Assembly (NCBI RefSeq): GCF_001477625.1
Contig: NZ_CP013692.1
Span: forward strand, 1,798,001-1,862,000
Direction of reading: 5' to 3'
Origin: Paucibacter sp. KCTC 42545
GTDB lineage: Bacteria; Pseudomonadota; Gammaproteobacteria; Burkholderiales; Burkholderiaceae_C
DNA: 64,000 bases
Shown here: piece by piece, positions 25,770 through 34,803 of the stretch
Layout of the letters: each line of letters begins with the position of its first letter
How positions within the stretch are numbered: the stretch's first letter is position 1
Notes under the pieces: model-generated
The model's database searches: none
What the model was told of the DNA's origin: nothing
Seen by the model: the letters and a program-made list of their open reading frames with translations, nothing else
Program-made: the position numbers and the translations under genes

Positions 25770-25788
25770 GGCCGCTCTAGGAGCGGCC
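25770..25788 (+). terminator. Hairpin after bacteriocin gene 3
   Basis: GGCCGCTC pairs with GAGCGGCC around a TAG loop, 8 bases after the stop codon. There is no strong T run (TGTTGCC follows). Its position equals that of the hairpins after precursors 1 and 2. Confidence 0.6.
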
Positions 25789-26035
25789 TGTTGCCTAATG
25801 AAGTGACGGCAATATTCAGAAATTTACTTCTTCACCAAATAGCCAGCTTTCACTCGGAGAAACGTAGACTGGCTTCCTGATTACAAATATATCCACATCC
25901 AGAAGAATTTATGAAATAAATATAATAAAACAGAGTTGCCCAAGAAAAATATATTGCAAATCTTAAAGCAATTAAAAAAATATAGGCAAAAACTAAATTA
26001 GAATCATCCCACTTGAATAATAGAATGAAATTACT

Positions 26036-26188
26036 ATGGGCAAGACAAAAAGTTTCGGCATTACTCTACTTATTTGGATTGCTCTGTTTTTTATTTATCC
26101 TGAATGGGCGATTGGATCGTTTCTGATTGCGGCAACTTCGGCAGTGCTAGTTGTGGGTGCCTACAAATTATTTAGAACGGAAAAATGA
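26036..26188 (+). CDS. Fifty-residue membrane peptide, candidate immunity protein
   Basis: ATG 26036 encodes MGKTKSFGITLLIWIALF and so on, ending KLFRTEK: two hydrophobic helices (about 7-21 and 25-44) with basic ends. The stop overlaps the start of the next gene by ATGA, which supports real translation. There is no strong Shine-Dalgarno sequence. Small two-helix membrane proteins next to class II bacteriocins are commonly immunity proteins, so that role is proposed from context only. Confidence 0.6.
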   Translation: MGKTKSFGITLLIWIALFFIYPEWAIGSFLIAATSAVLVVGAYKLFRTEK

Positions 26189-27123
26189 AAAATAGATTTT
26201 TGTTCATTACTCGAGTCGTTGTAGCGCTGCAGGCCGTCTTTTGTGTGGAAATTTCAGCAGCATTTACTTTGTATTCCGCAGCAAAAGACGGAAAACAAAT
26301 AACGTTGCTAGCAGCACTTCACGCTTGGCCGAATAACATAAGTTCTCTTCAAAAAATATCAGACTTAAGGGCCGACATTGCCTTAGCAGATGGATTAGTT
26401 TTTGAAACTAATTTCTGGGAACAAACCCCGGGAATAGAAATAAATTCCATCCTCAGTGAACAAATGGCAGGGCATAGACTCGATCAGGGGGTTTTGAGCG
26501 AAGCTGCGATCAAAAATATAAAATTTTTAGTCAGAAAACTCCCAGAAGAGCGCCAACTTCCCTGGAAAACCCTAAATACCTTCCATCCATACATCCATTT
26601 TATATCGTTATCTTGCGAAAATACAAAAGAAACTCAGTCTTATGCAAAAGGCTTCGACTTTGAAATCCATGTAATGGCGAAAAGTCTGGGTAAATCAATA
26701 TATTTTACTCAGGATGGTGCTAGTCAGTTTCGTTCATTTGTTAACTCCGATGTACATAGATGGAGCCAAGTATTTGAAGATTCAATTAATCGATTTTCGT
26801 GCCAGGATGAAAAGGATTCAACGCCACTTGAAAGCCTTGCGTCATTGTACATCGCTGGTGATGATGTAGCTGCTTTTAAAATGGCCGTAACTGACAGTCC
26901 ATTGCCATGGATGGCAACCTATGTGGAATCCGCGAACAATACACAAGCCGCCTATTTGTTAAATTTGAATTCCTCGGTAAATAGAATTTTTGCCGTTATT
27001 GGGTGGTCCCACTTAATTGGAAATAATAGCGTAATTAGTATATTGCAGAGATATGGTTATGAAGTTCAACGATGCAAAGAAACATGCGTCAGCTTAACCG
27101 GAAACTCTAGAATTTCCAGGTAA
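26185..27123 (+). CDS. TraB/GumN-family protein with signal peptide
   Basis: The 312-residue protein has an N-terminal signal segment (about 1-26) and the spaced motifs of the TraB/GumN (Tiki-like) superfamily: LLAALHAWP near the start of the mature part, LVFETNFW about 40 residues later, and VIGWSHLIGNNSVISILQRYG near the C-terminus (the usual GxxH..G..G..LL...GY). Tiki-type members are metalloproteases, and TraB of Enterococcus plasmids shuts down pheromone. Here it might process, sequester or confer resistance to the peptide in the periplasm. The gene is AT-rich compared with the transposon core. It is coupled to the 50-residue membrane peptide. Confidence 0.7.
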   Translation: MKNRFLFITRVVVALQAVFCVEISAAFTLYSAAKDGKQITLLAALHAWPNNISSLQKISDLRADIALADGLVFETNFWEQTPGIEINSILSEQMAGHRLDQGVLSEAAIKNIKFLVRKLPEERQLPWKTLNTFHPYIHFISLSCENTKETQSYAKGFDFEIHVMAKSLGKSIYFTQDGASQFRSFVNSDVHRWSQVFEDSINRFSCQDEKDSTPLESLASLYIAGDDVAAFKMAVTDSPLPWMATYVESANNTQAAYLLNLNSSVNRIFAVIGWSHLIGNNSVISILQRYGYEVQRCKETCVSLTGNSRISR

Positions 27124-27168
27124 TACTCAGGGCCTTAATGATGCTTTAAAATTAAATGAAAAGACCTT

Positions 27169-27993
27169 TTGAGATGTTTTACCAAGAATAACTTTGCACC
27201 ATTGTCAAACAAAGCACTCTCACACAGAGTGATCTCTGTCCTTAATGAAAATATGAGGAAATTATACTCCGTCAAAGATGTGTGCGATCAGAGTAATATC
27301 AAGGTTGATCTAGTTTGCATTAAGTTGGGTTATTACTTGGCGATGACTGCACGGGAAGGCATGGCCGTCCGAACGAAACTCTCAATTAAGGATTTTTATG
27401 CACGAATTAAAGATGCGGAAATTTCCATTTATTTTGATGAGCACGGAAGAATCCAGCAAGCCAATTGCTTCGAGCCTAACGCTAGTTTTAAGAATCGTGG
27501 CAGGCCATCGATGAATGCCGTGCATCGCATGACTGCCACCGTAGAGAAATTTCTGAATTACGGTCAAGCAATGACTGCGCTAGCAAGATCTCCACAATAT
27601 CTAGATAAATCTATTGGCTCAGTACACGCAATGTTAGTTTCGACCTTCAATATTCAGCAGAATAAGGTATATTTTGATCAAAAAGGTATTTCTAGTGGAT
27701 TCGTAAGTTGGGCATGGGTATCGCAATACACGATACAAAAGCTACGCGCAACACCAATATCAGATATTCATTCATCCGAATGGAATGAAGGTGATGCTTT
27801 GTGTTTTCGCGACCTTGTTATAACAAAGGATAATGCTTCTTCAATTGCGGAGGATATTGGCGGGATGATGTTTCCAGAGGAGCCATGCTTTCTAACGATC
27901 AGAAGTATTGAGAGTGGTCGTGCAGAGCTATTTCGAGTTGAGAGGTCGGAACGAAAACAGTTGGGCGATTGGATTCAGCGTCAAGCGTCTTAA
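27169..27993 (+). CDS. HlyC/RTX toxin-activating acyltransferase homologue with N-terminal extension
   Basis: From TTG 27169 (ATG 27253 is an alternative) the product has up to 274 residues. Residues about 125-235 align by eye with HlyC: LNYGQAMTALARSPQ, SSGFVSWAWVSQ (like HlyC YCSWANLS) and WNEGDALCFRDLV (like WTSGDRKWFIDWI), where Asp215 matches the essential HlyC Asp92. The essential HlyC His23 appears to be replaced by Tyr144. HlyC enzymes move fatty acyl groups from acyl-ACP to lysines, and MceI/MchD of class IIb microcins is a HlyC relative that links a siderophore to the peptide. The N-terminal about 120 residues are unassigned. Substrate and activity are unknown; peptide 3 has no lysine in its mature part. 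Confidence 0.7.
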   Translation: MRCFTKNNFAPLSNKALSHRVISVLNENMRKLYSVKDVCDQSNIKVDLVCIKLGYYLAMTAREGMAVRTKLSIKDFYARIKDAEISIYFDEHGRIQQANCFEPNASFKNRGRPSMNAVHRMTATVEKFLNYGQAMTALARSPQYLDKSIGSVHAMLVSTFNIQQNKVYFDQKGISSGFVSWAWVSQYTIQKLRATPISDIHSSEWNEGDALCFRDLVITKDNASSIAEDIGGMMFPEEPCFLTIRSIESGRAELFRVERSERKQLGDWIQRQAS

Positions 27994-28013
27994 GCCAAGC
28001 TACAGGATTGGGC

Positions 28014-29522
28014 ATGTCGAATTTCGAAACACTACCCAAAGAAAAAAGCGAAAGTTTATTTCTTTGTGATGAGAAGATGTTTGGCAAGGAAATGGGGCAT
28101 GTCCAGATTAAGATGGATGAATTAATTGACCCAAAATTAATATGGATCAACCGCCGCATATTAGAAAGTGATCCTGCATTTGTGGCCGTAGGAAATGATC
28201 TTCAGGCCTATGAAAATCACATTCTCAAATCCTGCGCTGCAATAATTGATTCTCAATTTTACGGCAGTTCGCGATGCAATATTTCGCCCGCGAATGGACA
28301 GTATGGGGTAGCTGATCGTTATGGAGGAGCGGGAATTGGCCACAATGGCGGGAGTGGGCGGAACGCGCTGCTGAATGGTTACTTGGTCAAGGGGATAGGC
28401 CGTACGCCGTTGGTTAGCAAATTAACACCACTTTCCCATGCTTCAGGAGGCGCCTATCTAGAAGAATGTGTTCGTGAAACTATTTTTGGGGAAATAGTAG
28501 ATCAAGAGTTTCCATACGGCGCAATACCCACCCTAGCTATCATCGACACGGGGATAAAAGAGACCTGGCCTGAAGGTATTTGGCCTGAAATGGAACGTCG
28601 TACTTTGTTGGTTAGGCCGACCTTTGTTCGGCCAGCTCATTTTGAGCGGGCAATAGGATTTATTTCTGAAAATATTAAAGAAGGGGTGCTTGATCAGCGA
28701 AGAGTGGAGGCTGTATTCAGCGAAGCTATAGCACAACGAGGCAAGGAAGGTCTAATCACCGATTTCAAAGCTTTCTTTTTCCGATGGGCCCATCAACTGG
28801 CTTATAGTTTTGTCAATCGTCTTCCGCACGGAAATAATACATCCTCTAACATAGCATTCGATGGTCGGCTTGTTGATTTCGGCGCAATGACGGCTGTACC
28901 CTCTTGGTCAATCACGGCCACTTCTCTTTACCCTGATCCATATGTCGAGAGATTTGAAAATATTTCCGCTGCTATTCGGTCATTGAGCTACTACTTTGGC
29001 AGGCACTTGGATCCGCTTCTTAGCGACAGAGTAGAGATGGAGAACAGGATTTCTAGTGTTAGGGCTAGTTTTTTCCAGTTTACTGCAATGGAAGTTTTGC
29101 GGTTATGTGGCGTACCAGATGCCGCAGCAAATTCAGTGATGCAGGAAATGAGTACGACAATGTTGCAGGAGGTGGTTCAATCCATCATAGGCTACTATCA
29201 AACCGAGCATATTGATTTCATCGACGTTACAAATTTCCCAAAAAAACGGTGGGATATTCCTGAGATATGGCTACCGAATCCGCCGAAACATCTCCGCAAA
29301 CTTAACCACCTATTGCATGACATTGTTCCCGCGACCAAACGGGCTGACTCTAGACATCTTTGCATTCAAAGATGTCGAAGTCGGCCCTTACTCTACAAGC
29401 CTGGGGCACGCGATTCGTTCTTCAGAGATATGGATGAAATTTTACCCACAGGAACCCATGCTGATTCAGAAAGAATAGCAAAATATATAGACAACATTGT
29501 ATCCAAGTGTTTGAGGATATGA
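28014..29522 (+). CDS. SelO-like (pseudokinase-fold) protein, possibly MchC/MceJ-type microcin maturation factor
   Basis: ATG 28014 (AGGA 9 bases upstream) gives 502 residues. Segments resemble SelO/YdiU protein adenylyltransferases in order: NGQYGVADRYGG at 94-105, SGR then LVKGIGRTPL at 114-133, GGAYLEECVRETIFGEIV at 145-162 followed by GAIPTLAII, then HGNNTSSN at 272-279 with LVDFG at 287-290 (SelO: KGAGRTP, HGxxNxxN, D[FY]G). SelO transfers AMP to proteins. In class IIb microcin clusters a large protein (MceJ/MchC) accompanies the HlyC-like MceI/MchD; the pairing and size here are the same, but whether MceJ itself is SelO-like I cannot verify. Likely role: modification of the cluster's peptide. 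Confidence 0.65.
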   Translation: MSNFETLPKEKSESLFLCDEKMFGKEMGHVQIKMDELIDPKLIWINRRILESDPAFVAVGNDLQAYENHILKSCAAIIDSQFYGSSRCNISPANGQYGVADRYGGAGIGHNGGSGRNALLNGYLVKGIGRTPLVSKLTPLSHASGGAYLEECVRETIFGEIVDQEFPYGAIPTLAIIDTGIKETWPEGIWPEMERRTLLVRPTFVRPAHFERAIGFISENIKEGVLDQRRVEAVFSEAIAQRGKEGLITDFKAFFFRWAHQLAYSFVNRLPHGNNTSSNIAFDGRLVDFGAMTAVPSWSITATSLYPDPYVERFENISAAIRSLSYYFGRHLDPLLSDRVEMENRISSVRASFFQFTAMEVLRLCGVPDAAANSVMQEMSTTMLQEVVQSIIGYYQTEHIDFIDVTNFPKKRWDIPEIWLPNPPKHLRKLNHLLHDIVPATKRADSRHLCIQRCRSRPLLYKPGARDSFFRDMDEILPTGTHADSERIAKYIDNIVSKCLRI

Positions 29523-29632
29523 ATTTCCTACTCAGTGAGAGTTTTTTCTTTTAGCTGAGTCCCCTTACTATCTAGTTTTCGATACACCTTTTGGTGTCGT
29601 TTTATTCTCTTTGAATTATTAGAAATGATGGT

Positions 29633-31756
29633 ATGAAGCTTCAACTCCAAGCCGAAGCCGCCGAATGCGCCCTCGCTAGCCTCGCCATGATCTGCAGCGC
29701 CCACGGCCTGCATAAAGATCTGGCCGATTTGCGCCGCCTCTTCCACGTCAGCCTCAAGGGCGCAACCCTGCAACAGCTGATCTCCCACGCCGCCTCCTTG
29801 GGTTTTTCCTCCCGCCCCTTGCGATTGGACCTGGAAGAACTCGGTGAGCTACAAACCCCCTGCGTCCTCCATTGGGACCTGAATCACTTCGTAGTTCTCA
29901 AGAAAGTTCTGCGCGGCGGCAAAGCCGCAGTGATCCTTGATCCGGCAGTAGGCGAACGACGCTTGTCGATGAGCGAGATATCACGCCATTTCACCGGCGT
30001 GGCTTTGGAGTTGAGCCCCAATGCGGAGTTCAAGTCCCAAGCCTCGGCGCCTAAGGTGTCATTGCGAGCCTTGACTGGCAAGGTCATGGGCCTTAAGCGC
30101 TCGCTCCTGCAAATCTTTGCCGTGGCCGTGGTGCTGGAGATGTTTGCCATCGTTGCACCCTTGTTCAATCAGATGGTGGTGGACGACGTGCTCACTTCGG
30201 GAGACCGCGATCTGTTGTCCGTGCTGGTGATCGGCTTCGGCTTGCTGCTGGTGGTGCAGACTGCTGTCGGGCTGGCCCGGTCTTGGATGGTGATGGTCTT
30301 GGGCCAGACCTTGTCCTTGCAATGGATGGGCAATGTGTTCGCCCATTTGGTGCGCTTGCCGGTGGACTTTTTTGAGAAGCGGCACTTGGGCGACATCACC
30401 TCGCGCTTCGGCGCCGTCAGTGCCATTCAAAAGACTTTGACCACAGCCACCATTGAGGCGGTGCTGGACGGCCTGATGGCCGTGGCCGCGCTGGTGATGA
30501 TGCTGATCTATGCGCCCACGCTTTGCGCGGTCACTGTCACCGCCGTCGCAGCCTACGGCCTTCTGCGCTGGGCGGCCTACCGACCCTTCCGCGATGCGGC
30601 AGCCGAACGTCTGGTGGTAGCCGCCAAAGAAAACACCCATTTCCTGGAAACCCTGCGCGCCATCACCCCGCTCAAACTGTTCGGTCGGGAGGAAGCGCGC
30701 CGTGCCCGCTGGCAGAACCTGATCGTGGATGTGCAGAACCGCGATGTGCGCACGGCCAAGATGAGCATTGGGTTTTCGACGGCCAACACTTTCATCTTTG
30801 GTCTGGAGAACCTGCTGGTGCTGTGGCTAGGTGCCAAGCTCATCATGACGGGGCAGCAGGCTGGGGCTGTGACCATGACCGTGGGCATGCTGTTCGCCTA
30901 CCTCAGCTATAAGGGCCAGTTCACGGGCCGCGTGTCGGCCCTGATCAATTACGCCGTGGAACTCAAGATGCTGGGCCTGCATGCGGAGCGCCTGGCCGAC
31001 ATTGCCTTGGAGCCGCCCGAAAAGGACGACGCGCCTGCCAACGATTTGCGGCACTTGGTGCCCAGCATCGAACTCAAAGACGTCAGTTTCCGTTACGGCG
31101 AGGGTGAGCCCTGGATTCTGCGCAATGCCAACTTCCGCGTGGAAGCGGGTGAGAGCGTAGCCGTCACCGGCCCATCGGGGGCGGGCAAGACGACCTTGCT
31201 CAAGATTGCGTTAGGCCTGCTCAAACCCAGCGAGGGTGAGGTCTTGTTCGGTGGCATGCCGGTGCGCCAATTGGGCCTGCAGAACTATCGCCGCCAGATC
31301 GGCACGGTGATGCAGGAGGATGCTTTGCTCACGGGCTCACTCAGCGACAACATCGCCTTCTTCGATGTGCAGCCCGATCAGGCCCGAATTCAGGCCTGCG
31401 CGGAATTGGCGCAGTTGCACGCCGACATTTGCCGCATGCCCATGGGCTACCAAACTTTGGTGGGCGACTTGGGCTCGGGTCTGTCGGGTGGGCAGAAACA
31501 GCGGCTTTTGCTGGCGCGGGCCTTGTACAAGATGCCGCGCATCTTGGCTTTGGACGAAGCGACGAGTCATTTGGATTTGCAGAACGAGCGCGCAGTGACT
31601 GCGGCATTGAGCAGTTTGCCTCTGACTCGATTGATCATCGCCCATCGACCAGAAACGATTGCTGGCGCGCAGCGGGTGGTGATCGTGCGTGAAGGGCAGG
31701 TGATGGAACTTGCGAGGGCTGTGCCCGCCGCCTCTACTGAAACTTGGCAGGCTTAG
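29633..31756 (+). CDS. Peptidase-containing ABC transporter (CvaB/PCAT-type bacteriocin exporter)
   Basis: The 707-residue inner-membrane protein cleaves double-glycine leaders and exports the peptide. The C39 peptidase domain (1-135) has Cys12 (AAECALASLAMI), His in LHWDLNHFVVL and Asp in VILDPAVG. The transmembrane domain covers about 150-430, and the ATPase has GPSGAGKTT, LSGGQKQR, ILALDEATSHLD and IIAHRPE. All catalytic residues are present. From residue about 128 it is nearly identical to the IS-broken copy at 7013-10391, whereas the peptidase domain is far more diverged. It is the only complete exporter in the window and may serve all three peptides. Confidence 0.95.
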   Translation: MKLQLQAEAAECALASLAMICSAHGLHKDLADLRRLFHVSLKGATLQQLISHAASLGFSSRPLRLDLEELGELQTPCVLHWDLNHFVVLKKVLRGGKAAVILDPAVGERRLSMSEISRHFTGVALELSPNAEFKSQASAPKVSLRALTGKVMGLKRSLLQIFAVAVVLEMFAIVAPLFNQMVVDDVLTSGDRDLLSVLVIGFGLLLVVQTAVGLARSWMVMVLGQTLSLQWMGNVFAHLVRLPVDFFEKRHLGDITSRFGAVSAIQKTLTTATIEAVLDGLMAVAALVMMLIYAPTLCAVTVTAVAAYGLLRWAAYRPFRDAAAERLVVAAKENTHFLETLRAITPLKLFGREEARRARWQNLIVDVQNRDVRTAKMSIGFSTANTFIFGLENLLVLWLGAKLIMTGQQAGAVTMTVGMLFAYLSYKGQFTGRVSALINYAVELKMLGLHAERLADIALEPPEKDDAPANDLRHLVPSIELKDVSFRYGEGEPWILRNANFRVEAGESVAVTGPSGAGKTTLLKIALGLLKPSEGEVLFGGMPVRQLGLQNYRRQIGTVMQEDALLTGSLSDNIAFFDVQPDQARIQACAELAQLHADICRMPMGYQTLVGDLGSGLSGGQKQRLLLARALYKMPRILALDEATSHLDLQNERAVTAALSSLPLTRLIIAHRPETIAGAQRVVIVREGQVMELARAVPAASTETWQA

Positions 31757-31818
31757 TTCAGCGGCCACGATGCAGTCGGAATTCGGCGTAACACCGACCT
31801 CATCAAGGATATGACCTG

Positions 31819-34776
31819 ATGAGCAGCATCAATGAAACGGCGTACCCGCAGTTGCACGCCGACATGGCGGAGAAGGACCTTCTCGCGCTGTTCACACCCA
31901 CCGTCAAAGAGCAGCGATTCTTGAACGAATCGTATCGCCGGGTGACGACCCAAGCCTTGATCGCCATCCAGCTCAAGACGCTTCAGCGACTTGGGTATTT
32001 TCCTATGCTGGCTGATGTACCGGGCACCATCATTCGCCATATTTGCAAGCACCTAGGGGTGCCGGTTTTCACATCTGCTGCGCTCAAGGCCTATGACGAG
32101 TCTGGGAGCAAGTCGATTCACCAGCGTCTGCTGCGCGAGTACGTCGGCCTGCGTGTGCTGGGTGCCGACGGTCAAGCCTGGCTGGATGAGCAGGCCTCTA
32201 AAGCCGCGCAGACCAAGCAAGAATTGCCCGACATCATCAATGTGCTGTTGGAAGAACTGCTCCATCACAGGTACGAGTTGCCAGGCTTCGTCACTCTGTC
32301 GCGTGCCGCTACGCGAGCCAGAACCCGGGTCAACGACGAGATTCAACGCCGGATATCGTTGGCCCTCACTGATAAACAGCGCGGGCTAATCGATCAGCTG
32401 TTCACGACCCGTGCTGGCCGCAGCCAGTGGGAGCAATTGAAGCGGGAGCCCAAACAGCCCAATGTACGTGAGGTCGTCAGCTTCTTAACGCATATTGAGG
32501 CCGTCCGAAAGCTGGCCGATGATTTGGTCAAGCCCGAGGACGTACCGGTCTCTAAGCGCACCCAGTTCGTGCTTGAAGCCCGCGCCTTGAACGTGCGCGA
32601 GATGATGGCGCTCAAGTCCGTCAAGCGCTATGCGCTCGCTGTGTTGCTGATTCACGCCCAGTTGCAGAAGGCAGTAGACGACGTCGCAGAAATCTTCATC
32701 CGTACCGTCCGAAACATGCACAACGTGGCACGCGACCGGTTGAAGGAATACCAGTTGGCGCACGTCGAGCAGGGGGAGGCGCTGATCGCGCAGTTTCGGG
32801 AGATGCTGACCGCCTTTGAAGACGACGGCAGCGATCCAGAGCGTATCGAAAAGATGCGCGGCGTGCTCGGTGATGACCCCGCCACTTGGATTGAGCGCTG
32901 CGATGAGCACATGGCGTTCGCCGGGAACAATTACTACCCGTTCATGCTCCAGCCCTACCGCAGCAAGCGAGCCTTGCTGTTCCAGTGCCTGGACGCCATG
33001 CTGCTGAAATCCTCATCCCCCGATGAAAGCCTGCTTCGCGTCATCACCTGGATTACCCAGTTCCGCGCCAGCCACAAGGAGTATGTCCGCGCCGATGCCG
33101 GCTTTGGTCCCGTGGAACTGAGTTGGCTGACCGAGCGGAAGTGGCGTGCATTGATCGAAGGTAGCGGCGCCTCAGGCCTGGTCCATCGCAAATACCTGGA
33201 ACTGTGCGTCTTCACCCATGTGATGGAAGAGCTGAAGTCCGGCGATCTTTACGTGCAGAACAGTGACCAGTTCGATGACTACCGCGACCACTTGGTGACT
33301 TGGGAGCAGTTCGAGGCTGAGGTGGGCGGCTATAGTGCCATGGTGGGCCTACCGGCCAATGGGGACGATTTGGTCACTTTGCTCAAGCAGCAATTGACGG
33401 AGCTTTCTCAAAAGGTGGATGACCGAATCCCAGAGAACGAGCATGTGGGCATCACGGAAACTGGCCTGCTTATTCGGCGCACCGACCGCGCGCCACCGCC
33501 AGATGGTCTGCCTGAGGTGGACCAGGCCATCACGAATTCAATGGCCACGACCAGCATCTTGGATGTACTGACGGAAACCGAGCGCTGGCTTGATCTGCAT
33601 AAGCTCTTCGGGCCGCTGTCCGGCTTCGAGAGCAAGGTCGATGACCCGCGTAAGCGCTTCCTGACCACCTTGTTCTGCTACGGCTGTAATCTCGGGCCGA
33701 CGCAGACGGCGTTGTCGGTCAAGGGCTTATCTAGAAAGCAAGTGGCTTGGCTCAACCTGCATCACGTTACCGAAGAAAGGCTGGACAAGGCAATCTTCAA
33801 GGTCGTCAATTCGTACAACCGCTTCGCACTGCCGCAGTATTGGGGGACTGGCAAAAGTGCGTCGGCAGACGGGACCAAGTGGAACGTGTACGAGCAAAAC
33901 CTGATGTCCGAGTACCACCTGCGTTATGGCGGCTATGGCGGCATCGGCTACTACCATGTGTCGGACATGTACATCGCGCTGTTTGGCAACTTCATCCCAT
34001 GCGGGGTCTACGAGGCGGTCTACATCCTGGACGGTCTGGTGAAGAATGAGTCAGACATCCAGCCCGACACCTTGCACGGTGACACACAAGCCCAGAGCGC
34101 GCCGGTATTCGGTCTCGCGCACCTGCTGGGCATCAAGCTGATGCCACGAATTCGCAACATCAAAGAGCTCGTCTTCTTCAAGGCCGAGCCGGGCTTGCAA
34201 TACCGGCATATTCAGACTCTGTTCCGCGGCACCATCGACTGGGACCTGCTGGCCTTGCACTACCGGGATATGCTGCGTGTCGCGGTATCGATCAAGCTCG
34301 GCAAGATCACGCCGTCAATGATCCTGCGGCGCCTGGGCACCTTTAGCCGCAAGAACAAGCTGTACTTTGCCTTTAGAGAACTCGGCCGGGTCATCCGCAC
34401 CTTGTTCTTACTCAACTACATCAACGATGTAGAACTACGCCGCTCGATCCACGCTGCGACAAACAAGAGCGAGGAGTTCAACAACTTCGTAAAGTGGCTG
34501 TTCTTTGGCGGAGAGGGAATCATTGCCGAGAACCTGCGGCACGAACAGCGCAAGGTCATCAAGTACAGCCAATTGGTAGCCAACATGGTGATCCTGCACA
34601 ACGTGCAGTGGATGTCGCGCAAACTCAAGGAACTGCAGGGCCAGGGGTATCAGGTGGGGGAACCAGTACTGAAGGCCTTGTCTCCGTATCGAACAGCCCA
34701 CATCAATCGCTACGGCGACTACACGCTGGACCTGTCGAGAGCGGTGGAACCGATCGACTACAAGATCAAATTCTAA
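31819..34776 (+). CDS. tnpA: Tn3-family transposase TnpA (Tn4651 branch)
   Basis: The 985-residue protein has the N-terminal DUF4158-type DNA-binding region and the C-terminal DDE domain: Asp near residue 684 (SADGTKW), Asp near 753 (HGDTQAQS) and a Glu region near 897-905 (GGEGIIAENLRHEQ). The frame is intact, and the gene ends 27 bases before the right inverted repeat. The start codon follows the exporter by 62 bases. That spacer and the first 40 codons are duplicated at 10392-10577. Confidence 0.95.
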   Translation: MSSINETAYPQLHADMAEKDLLALFTPTVKEQRFLNESYRRVTTQALIAIQLKTLQRLGYFPMLADVPGTIIRHICKHLGVPVFTSAALKAYDESGSKSIHQRLLREYVGLRVLGADGQAWLDEQASKAAQTKQELPDIINVLLEELLHHRYELPGFVTLSRAATRARTRVNDEIQRRISLALTDKQRGLIDQLFTTRAGRSQWEQLKREPKQPNVREVVSFLTHIEAVRKLADDLVKPEDVPVSKRTQFVLEARALNVREMMALKSVKRYALAVLLIHAQLQKAVDDVAEIFIRTVRNMHNVARDRLKEYQLAHVEQGEALIAQFREMLTAFEDDGSDPERIEKMRGVLGDDPATWIERCDEHMAFAGNNYYPFMLQPYRSKRALLFQCLDAMLLKSSSPDESLLRVITWITQFRASHKEYVRADAGFGPVELSWLTERKWRALIEGSGASGLVHRKYLELCVFTHVMEELKSGDLYVQNSDQFDDYRDHLVTWEQFEAEVGGYSAMVGLPANGDDLVTLLKQQLTELSQKVDDRIPENEHVGITETGLLIRRTDRAPPPDGLPEVDQAITNSMATTSILDVLTETERWLDLHKLFGPLSGFESKVDDPRKRFLTTLFCYGCNLGPTQTALSVKGLSRKQVAWLNLHHVTEERLDKAIFKVVNSYNRFALPQYWGTGKSASADGTKWNVYEQNLMSEYHLRYGGYGGIGYYHVSDMYIALFGNFIPCGVYEAVYILDGLVKNESDIQPDTLHGDTQAQSAPVFGLAHLLGIKLMPRIRNIKELVFFKAEPGLQYRHIQTLFRGTIDWDLLALHYRDMLRVAVSIKLGKITPSMILRRLGTFSRKNKLYFAFRELGRVIRTLFLLNYINDVELRRSIHAATNKSEEFNNFVKWLFFGGEGIIAENLRHEQRKVIKYSQLVANMVILHNVQWMSRKLKELQGQGYQVGEPVLKALSPYRTAHINRYGDYTLDLSRAVEPIDYKIKF

Positions 34777-34803
34777 AAGTGCGACAACGACTTAGAGCGT
34801 TTT

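Noticed and set aside
25850..26065. Minus-strand hydrophobic open frame of about 70 codons between bacteriocin gene 3 and the 50-residue peptide
   Set aside because: It has no ATG, GTG or TTG start after the upstream stop; the AT-rich sequence readily gives hydrophobic codons by chance. A decayed membrane protein gene remains possible.
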